A stretch of DNA of 64,000 nt from Allopusillimonas sp048270225 (GTDB taxonomy: Bacteria; Pseudomonadota; Gammaproteobacteria; Burkholderiales; Burkholderiaceae_B). Under the pieces are notes generated by a model. That model was not told the DNA's origin. It did not search any database and was given only the letters and a program-made list of their open reading frames with translations. Positions 59,035 to 64,000 of the stretch are shown here, piece by piece. Both the position numbers and the translations under genes were made by a program. The stretch spans positions 62,001 to 126,000 of the forward strand of contig JBLWTG010000005.1 in assembly GCA_048270225.1 (NCBI GenBank), in the 5' to 3' direction. Position 1 is the first letter of the stretch, and the number at the start of each line of letters is the position of its first letter.

Positions 59035-59862
59035 ATGACCAGGCACATACCCGACGGCGACGCACTGGGCGTCATTGACGCGCAGGCCAGGCGCGGCGAA
59101 CGGCTGGTGCTGCAGCATGCTACGCTGGTGCTGCGCCCCGGAGAAGTGCTGGCCTTGTTGGGCGCCAACGGCGCCGGAAAATCCACGCTACTGTCAGTGC
59201 TGTCGGGTGAAATCAAGCCACAGCGGGCGGATGCGGCAGGCCAGCCTTTTCTTAATGGTGCGCCCCTGCATGCCCTGGGATCAGGCGAACAAGCCCGCAT
59301 GCGCGCCATGCTGCCGCAGCGCTCCGGCCTGGCTTTCGACCTGCAGGTCGACGAAGTCGTGGCCATGGGAGCCTACCCCTTTCCCGAGCTGGCCACGGCG
59401 CAGGTGCAGGCGCTGGTCGAGCAGTCGCTTGCGCGGGCCGATGTCGCCAGCCTGGCAACCCGTCGCTATCTGGAGCTATCCGGAGGGGAGCAGCAGCGCG
59501 TACATTTTGCGCGGGTGATATTGCAGGTGCTCGCCGGGCGCAGCGACGATCCGCGGGGCCGCTATCTGCTGCTGGATGAACCCACCTCCAGCCTCGACCC
59601 CCTGCATCAGCAGGAATTGCTGGAGGCGGTCTGCCAGTTGGCCCGAGCAGAGCGCATCGGCGTGCTGCTCATCCTGCACGACGTCAACCTGGCGGCCCTC
59701 TGGAGCGATCGCATTGCATTGTTGGCGCAGGGCACGATATTTGCCTGCGATGTGCCTGATAAGGTTCTGACGCCCGCCAACCTGAGGCGTGTCTACGATA
59801 TGGAGGTGCATGTCATGTCTCACCCCCATCATGCAGGCAGGCCGCTGGTGGTATTTGGCTGA
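59035..59862 (+). CDS. hmuV: Heme ABC transporter ATPase (HmuV/BhuV)
   Basis: A 275-residue ATPase that begins directly after the hmuU stop. Walker A is GANGAGKS (43-50), the signature is LSGGEQQRV, Walker B is LLLDEPTSSLD, and the switch His is in LILHDVNLAA. It energises heme import across the inner membrane and ends the heme operon. Confidence 0.93.
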   Translation: MTRHIPDGDALGVIDAQARRGERLVLQHATLVLRPGEVLALLGANGAGKSTLLSVLSGEIKPQRADAAGQPFLNGAPLHALGSGEQARMRAMLPQRSGLAFDLQVDEVVAMGAYPFPELATAQVQALVEQSLARADVASLATRRYLELSGGEQQRVHFARVILQVLAGRSDDPRGRYLLLDEPTSSLDPLHQQELLEAVCQLARAERIGVLLILHDVNLAALWSDRIALLAQGTIFACDVPDKVLTPANLRRVYDMEVHVMSHPHHAGRPLVVFG

Positions 59863-59918
59863 CAGGACGGCGCTTTTTTCCTGATGTCGGTTTTATTTCG
59901 GTTATCCTTCGTCTTACG

Positions 59919-60590
59919 ATGAATATACCTTCTTATCCTCACCCTGTAATCGCCCGCGAAGGCTGGCCTTTTGTGGCCGGCATTGTGCTGGTGTCCATAC
60001 TCGTCAGTATCTGGTCCGGGCCTGCATCCATTCCGTTCTGGCTGCTGTCCGTCTTTGTTCTGCAGTTTTTCCGCGATCCTGCGCGCAGCGCACCCGACGG
60101 CGAGCAGATCGTGCTCTCACCCGCCGATGGCCGCATCGTGGCCGTCGAAGAGGTCCGTGATCCTTATGCCGAGCGCGATGCCATCAAGATCAGCGTGTTC
60201 ATGAATGTCTTCAATGTCCATTCGAACCGCGTCCCGGTCAAGGGTACGGTGCAGACCATCAATTATTTCGCGGGACAGTTCTTCAACGCATCGCTGGACA
60301 AGGCCTCGCTCGAAAACGAACGCAACGCCATGGTGCTGCGTACCGAGCAGGGGCATGTCGTGACCGCTGTACAGGTAGCCGGGTTGGTGGCAAAACGCAT
60401 TCTTTGCTATGCCAAGCCCGGTGATCAACTGTATGCTGGACAGCGTTACGGTTTCATCCGCTTCGGGTCGCGTGTCGACGTGTACCTGCCTTTGGGATCA
60501 CGGCCGCGTGTTGCCATCGGCGATAAAGTCCAGGCCACCAGCACCGTATTGGCCGAGCTTGCGCCGTCAGACGCCGGCCCTAACGAGTAA
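59919..60590 (+). CDS. psd: Phosphatidylserine decarboxylase proenzyme (short type)
   Basis: A 223-residue short-type enzyme making phosphatidylethanolamine. Hydrophobic segments lie near 17-50. The landmarks are LSPADGRIV (Asp70), VFMNVFNVHSNRVPVKG (His101) and the self-cleavage site FGSR, where Ser184 would become the pyruvoyl group. It is followed after 4 bases by pssA, so two consecutive steps of phospholipid synthesis are in one operon, with the later step encoded first. Confidence 0.94.
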   Translation: MNIPSYPHPVIAREGWPFVAGIVLVSILVSIWSGPASIPFWLLSVFVLQFFRDPARSAPDGEQIVLSPADGRIVAVEEVRDPYAERDAIKISVFMNVFNVHSNRVPVKGTVQTINYFAGQFFNASLDKASLENERNAMVLRTEQGHVVTAVQVAGLVAKRILCYAKPGDQLYAGQRYGFIRFGSRVDVYLPLGSRPRVAIGDKVQATSTVLAELAPSDAGPNE

Positions 60591-60594
60591 GCCT

Positions 60595-61560
60595 ATGCCA
60601 GACAGCCTTTCTCCAGACGAAACCCATCGCCGGCGCAGCATCTACCTGTTGCCCAACGCCTTTACTACGGCCAATCTTTTTGCTGGCTTCTACGCGGTCG
60701 TGCAGTCTATGAACGGCCGCTTCGAAGTCGCCGCCATTGCCATTTTTCTTGCGATGGTGTTCGATGGCATGGATGGGCGGGTAGCCCGCCTCACCAATAC
60801 CCAGTCTGCTTTCGGCGAGCAGTACGACTCCATGTCCGACATGATCTCCTTCGGCATTGCGCCGGCCCTGGTCATGTACGAATGGGCGCTGCAGGATCTC
60901 GGGCGCTGGGGATGGCTGGCGGCGTTTGTCTACGTTGTCGGCGCCGCGCTGCGGCTGGCGCGTTTCAACACCAATATCGGCGTTGTCGACAAGCGTTTCT
61001 TCCAGGGGTTGCCCAGTCCCGCGGCGGCGGCGCTGGTGGCGGGTTTTCTCTGGCTGTCCGTGGACAACAAGCTGCTCTTTGATGCGCACACCATTTCCTG
61101 GGTCGCATTCTGCTTTACGGTCTATGCCGGCGTCTGCATGGTGTCCAATGCACCGTTCTACAGCGGCAAGACCTTCGCGCTCGGCCGCAGTGTTCCCTTT
61201 TGGGTCATTCTGGTTCTGGTGGCAGTGTTTATCTTTGTCTCAAGCGACCCACCCGTCGTGCTTTTCGCCCTGTTCGTCATTTATGGCATTTCGGGCTGGT
61301 TCATCATGGCCTGGCGCTGGCGCCGGGCGCGCGAACTGACCCGCCAGCGCCACAGCATGGCCGAAGGGGGAGAGGAGGCAGCGGTTGAGCCCACCGTGGA
61401 CGCTTCCCGGGCCTTTCAGTCGCCTGGGCTGGCCGGCCATGCCCAGCCGCCCGTGCCTCCTGTTGCGCCTGGACATGAGTCGGGCCTTGCGGGCGGAGAG
61501 GCTGCCAGGGGCGCCGGTTCGCCACAGGCGCCGGAGCCGAATAGCGGCGACAAGTCCTGA
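60595..61560 (+). CDS. pssA: CDP-diacylglycerol-serine O-phosphatidyltransferase
   Basis: A 321-residue membrane enzyme from the ATG at 60595. The CDP-alcohol phosphatidyltransferase motif D-G-x2-A-R-x8-G-x3-D-x3-D is complete (Asp60 to Asp82). About six to eight membrane segments follow to residue 245. The last 70 residues form a Pro/Gly/Ala-rich, probably disordered tail that is longer than in many homologues. The product, phosphatidylserine, is the substrate of the Psd encoded just upstream. Confidence 0.94.
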   Translation: MPDSLSPDETHRRRSIYLLPNAFTTANLFAGFYAVVQSMNGRFEVAAIAIFLAMVFDGMDGRVARLTNTQSAFGEQYDSMSDMISFGIAPALVMYEWALQDLGRWGWLAAFVYVVGAALRLARFNTNIGVVDKRFFQGLPSPAAAALVAGFLWLSVDNKLLFDAHTISWVAFCFTVYAGVCMVSNAPFYSGKTFALGRSVPFWVILVLVAVFIFVSSDPPVVLFALFVIYGISGWFIMAWRWRRARELTRQRHSMAEGGEEAAVEPTVDASRAFQSPGLAGHAQPPVPPVAPGHESGLAGGEAARGAGSPQAPEPNSGDKS

Positions 61561-61654
61561 GCAACGGCCGGGCGCAGTTGGCCCGGCCTGCCAGCGGCAT
61601 GGTCAGCAGCGGCATGCGCGATGCCGTGCCTGCGCCATATCGATTGATTCAAAG

Positions 61655-61703
61655 GGGCTGCATCAGCCCAGAGGCTACATCAGCCAGAGGTTACATCAGC
61701 CAG
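61655..61703. repeat. Three near-identical 16-17 bp tandem repeats across the lipoprotein stop codon
   Basis: Copies at 61655-61671, 61672-61687 (AGGCTACATCAGCCAG) and 61688-61703 (AGGTTACATCAGCCAG). The last copy covers the final codons and stop of the minus-strand lipoprotein gene, so the gene's end appears to have been duplicated in tandem downstream. Confidence 0.7.
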
Positions 61704-62215
61704 AAATCGCTATGGTCGAACATCGGGTCAGGCCCGGGATGAAAACGCGTGACATGGCTGCCGTCGGTGCCAAAATACACATACATCAACGAATTCCACG
61801 CGCCTGACTGCCTGTACCGGTAGCTCCATACCAATTGCGTGTTCGAGGGCAGGCCTACCGTGCTTTTATCGGCTGGCGGCCCGAACTCGCAGCGCACCTG
61901 GTCCTGCGTCCAGGTGCCGGTGCGCAGTCTCTCGAAATGCTCGTCCGTGAGCAGCGGCTCTATGCGGTCTATGTTGCCCGAGGCATCCACATGGGTTCCC
62001 CAGGCATACTGGCCCAGGGGCTGCTGGGACCAGACCAGATGCTGCTTGCCGTCGGGGGCGTCGCATACGAAGTTGGGCTGTCCCCACTTGGCCTCTACCG
62101 CCGCGAGCGGGGAGCCCGGGGGCGTCTGCGCCATATTGGCACAGGCGCCCAGCAGGCCAAGCGCAGCGGCGCCTGCCGTCAGCCGGAGATAGCGATACGG
62201 AATGAGCGATTTCAT
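61691..62215 (-). CDS. Small predicted lipoprotein of unknown function
   Basis: A 174-residue protein from the ATG at 62215; longer in-frame starts run back into the rpsO leader and were rejected. The signal peptide ends in the lipobox LLGAC (Cys near residue 25). The mature part has paired motifs (AAVEAKWGQPN, LVWSQQPLGQYAWG, then VRCEFGPPADKS and LVWSYRYRQSGAWNSLMYVYF). These resemble an internal duplication of the SmpA/OmlA-like (BamE-type) fold, which is a guess from pattern only. It is transcribed against pssA and away from rpsO. The 130 bases to pssA hold only the tandem repeats. Confidence 0.75.
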   Translation of the reverse strand: MKSLIPYRYLRLTAGAAALGLLGACANMAQTPPGSPLAAVEAKWGQPNFVCDAPDGKQHLVWSQQPLGQYAWGTHVDASGNIDRIEPLLTDEHFERLRTGTWTQDQVRCEFGPPADKSTVGLPSNTQLVWSYRYRQSGAWNSLMYVYFGTDGSHVTRFHPGPDPMFDHSDFWLM

Positions 62216-62332
62216 CAGTGGCTCCATGCCTGACGGGCCAGGCGGCAGTGGGGAAACCCGGCGATGGCCGGAGGCGACCAGGCTTCGGGCGAAGGACAAT
62301 TGTCGCGGTACACGAAAAGGCCGTCTTTCCGG

Positions 62333-62338
62333 TATAAT
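62333..62338 (+). promoter_or_regulatory. Consensus -10 element upstream of rpsO
   Basis: A perfect TATAAT lies in a small palindrome (62331-62341). No good -35 is found 16-18 bases upstream; TTGTCG (62300-62305) is too far away. The implied leader before rpsO is about 130 bases, long enough for the translational feedback by S15 known in other bacteria. Confidence 0.5.
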
Positions 62339-62473
62339 ACCGTCTTCCTCGCGGCCCGGCGCGCATTCATGCCTGCGCCAGTCCCCGAAGAAGTCATCCA
62401 AGTATTGTCGTTTATTCATCAATTCACGTCAGGGCACCTCGGCTCTGTCGCTCGTCCAAGAGGATCAAAATCA

Positions 62474-62743
62474 ATGTCTGTTTCCGACATCAAAAAGTCT
62501 GACATCGTCGCGCAGTTTCAACGCGTCCAAGGCGATACCGGTTCCCCCGAAGTCCAGGTTGCACTGCTTACCGCTCGCATCAACGAACTCACTGGCCACT
62601 TCAAGGCGCACATGAAAGACCACCACTCGCGTCGTGGCCTGCTGCGCATGGTGAGCCGTCGCCGTAAACTGCTCGACTACCTGAAGGGCCGCAATCCCGA
62701 TTCGTACCGTTCGCTCATCGAAAAGCTCGGTCTGCGTAAGTGA
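62474..62743 (+). CDS. rpsO: 30S ribosomal protein S15
   Basis: An 89-residue S15 protein beginning MSVSDIKKSDIVAQFQ. The rRNA-binding core contains GDTGSPEVQVALLTARINEL and DHHSRRGLLRMVSRRRKLLDYL, split by a helix. It ends EKLGLRK. Longer in-frame starts have no family support. pnp follows after a strong terminator-type hairpin, the classic rpsO-pnp arrangement. Confidence 0.98.
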   Translation: MSVSDIKKSDIVAQFQRVQGDTGSPEVQVALLTARINELTGHFKAHMKDHHSRRGLLRMVSRRRKLLDYLKGRNPDSYRSLIEKLGLRK

Positions 62744-62769
62744 TACTCGGGGCTGGCTCCCCGCGTTGG

Positions 62770-62813
62770 AACCGTGTATACCGCGAGCATTATCGCGGTG
62801 TACACGGTTTTTT
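62770..62813 (+). terminator. rpsO-pnp intergenic hairpin with T-tract
   Basis: A 17-bp stem (62770-62786 with 62793-62809, one G-U pair) around a 6-base loop is followed by six T to 62813. It should act as an intrinsic terminator with partial read-through into pnp. A long stem here could also be an RNase III site of the pnp leader, as in E. coli. Confidence 0.85.
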
Positions 62814-62833
62814 CATTGTAAGGATATCTCCTA

Positions 62834-64000
62834 ATGTTTAATAAAGTGAGCAAATCGTTTCAGTACGGTCAGCACACGGTAGTTCTGGAAACCGGCGAGA
62901 TTGCTCGCCAGGCCTCGGGCGCCGTACTGGTTTCGATTGACGACACCGTCATCCTGGCGACCGTTGTGGCCGCCAAAACACCCAAGGCCGGGCAGGACTT
63001 CTTCCCGCTGACTGTCGACTACGTCGAAAAAACCTACGCAGCAGGGCGTATTCCCGGCGGTTTCTTCAAGCGCGAAGGCAAGCCTTCCGAGAAAGAAATC
63101 CTCACTTGCCGCCTGATCGACCGTCCCCTGCGTCCGCTTTTCCCTGAAGGCTTCTATAACGACGTCCAGGTCATCATCCATACGGTTTCGGTCAACCCCG
63201 AAGTCGATCCCGACATTGCCGCCATGATAGGCGCATCGGCCGCGCTGGCCATTTCGGGCATCCCGTTCAACGGCCCCATCGGCGCCGCGCGCGTTGGCTA
63301 TATCGATGGCCAGTACGTGCTCAACCCCACCTCCACGCAGCTCAAGTCTTCCGGCATGGACCTGGTCGTGGCCGGTACCGAAGCCGCCGTGCTGATGGTC
63401 GAATCCGAAGCCAAGCAGCTGTCCGAAGACATCATGCTGGGCGGCGTAGTGTTCGGCCACGAGCAATTGCAGGCTGCAATCAACGCCATCCATGACCTGG
63501 TTGCCGAAGCCGGCAAGCCGGAATGGGACTGGAAGCCGGCCGCCAAGAACGCCGCGCTCACGACTGCGGTCGCTGCCGTGGCCCAGCAAAGCCTGCAGGA
63601 TGCCTACCAGATCCGCGAAAAGCAGGCGCGTACCGCCAAGCTGCGCGAGGTCTATGCTGACGTCAAGGCGCGCCTGGCCGAACATGCCGCCGCCAAGGGC
63701 GAGCCTGCGCCAGACAGCGTTGAAGTTCAGAACATGTTGTTCGACCTCGAAGCGCAAATTGTTCGCGGCCAGATCCTGAACGGCGAACCTCGCATCGACG
63801 GGCGTGATACCCGCACCGTGCGTCCCATCAGCATCCGTCTGGGCGTGCTGCCGCGCGCTCACGGCAGCGCGCTGTTCACCCGCGGCGAAACGCAGGCATT
63901 GGTGATTTCCACTCTGGGCACCAAGCAGGACGAGCAGATCATTGATTCCATCATGGGCGAGCATCGTGATCGTTTCATGATGCACTACAACATGCCTCCG
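62834..64000 (+). CDS. pnp: Polyribonucleotide nucleotidyltransferase (PNPase), N-terminal part, cut by window edge
   Basis: The frame runs open from the ATG at 62834 to the window end, giving 389 residues of a protein normally about 700 long. Visible are the first RNase PH-like domain (MFNKVSKSFQYGQHTVVLETGEIARQASG, with FFKREGKPSE and RLIDRPLRPLFPEG), the helical linker (about 235-310), and the start of the second RNase PH domain (RIDGRDTRTVRPI; LFTRGETQAL). KH and S1 domains lie beyond the edge. PNPase degrades RNA from the 3' end and is part of the degradosome. Confidence 0.97.
   Translation, partial: MFNKVSKSFQYGQHTVVLETGEIARQASGAVLVSIDDTVILATVVAAKTPKAGQDFFPLTVDYVEKTYAAGRIPGGFFKREGKPSEKEILTCRLIDRPLRPLFPEGFYNDVQVIIHTVSVNPEVDPDIAAMIGASAALAISGIPFNGPIGAARVGYIDGQYVLNPTSTQLKSSGMDLVVAGTEAAVLMVESEAKQLSEDIMLGGVVFGHEQLQAAINAIHDLVAEAGKPEWDWKPAAKNAALTTAVAAVAQQSLQDAYQIREKQARTAKLREVYADVKARLAEHAAAKGEPAPDSVEVQNMLFDLEAQIVRGQILNGEPRIDGRDTRTVRPISIRLGVLPRAHGSALFTRGETQALVISTLGTKQDEQIIDSIMGEHRDRFMMHYNMPP

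Noticed and set aside
1..64000. CRISPR arrays, insertion sequences, prophage genes
   Set aside because: No regularly spaced repeats, transposase, integrase or phage structural genes were recognised anywhere in the window.

Overview
The window looks like chromosome from a GC-rich betaproteobacterium of the Alcaligenaceae (the Bordetella/Achromobacter/Pusillimonas neighbourhood). This rests on the housekeeping blocks rarA-serS, ilvBHC, psd-pssA and rpsO-pnp, a Bug-family periplasmic receptor, and a Bordetella-type heme uptake operon. The species cannot be fixed from the sequence alone. No insertion sequence, prophage or CRISPR array was seen.

Layout. 1-3.1 kb: the end of rarA, serS and an SDR oxidoreductase. 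3.2-4.9 kb: a small EF-hand membrane protein, an AT-rich toxin-antitoxin pair and tRNA-Ser(CGA) with its own promoter and terminator. 4.9-28.0 kb: one long minus-strand polysaccharide operon reading wza, wzc, wbpE-like, wzx, FemAB-like, deacetylase, glycosyltransferase, AsnB-like, glycosyltransferase, AsnB-like, wzy-like, deacetylase, formyltransferase, FemAB-like, glycosyltransferase, acetyltransferase, wbpM-like. An RfaH-like NusG paralogue lies just upstream (28.3-28.8 kb), and an ops-like element sits in the leader between it and wza. 29.3-33.3 kb: a 3-hydroxybutyrate dehydrogenase, yaaA and a FUSC-family membrane protein.

33.5-49.7 kb is an acyl-CoA catabolic island. It holds an IclR regulator, a thiolase-like protein with a DUF35 partner, a Bug receptor and an NDP-forming acyl-CoA ligase. 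These are followed by a five-gene operon (SDR, acyl-CoA dehydrogenase, APH-type kinase, small DUF6285 protein, AMP-forming acyl-CoA ligase) with the same gene content as the levulinate/4-hydroxyacid module lvaDCABE. A complete LivKHMGF-type ABC importer and a TetR regulator follow. A strong promoter buried in a near-perfect double palindrome drives the five-gene operon.

49.8-64 kb: ilvBHC behind a leader with an intrinsic terminator, a Fur-box-controlled heme operon (receptor, HmuS, HmuT, HmuU, HmuV), psd-pssA, a small lipoprotein on the minus strand, rpsO, and the start of pnp, which runs off the right edge.

The most interesting parts are: (i) the polysaccharide operon, whose duplicated deacetylase, FemAB-like and amidotransferase genes plus formyltransferase predict a heavily modified amino-uronic-acid polymer under RfaH/ops-type antitermination; and (ii) the 4-hydroxyacid-type catabolic operon, whose dehydrogenase carries Asp where the catalytic Glu is expected.
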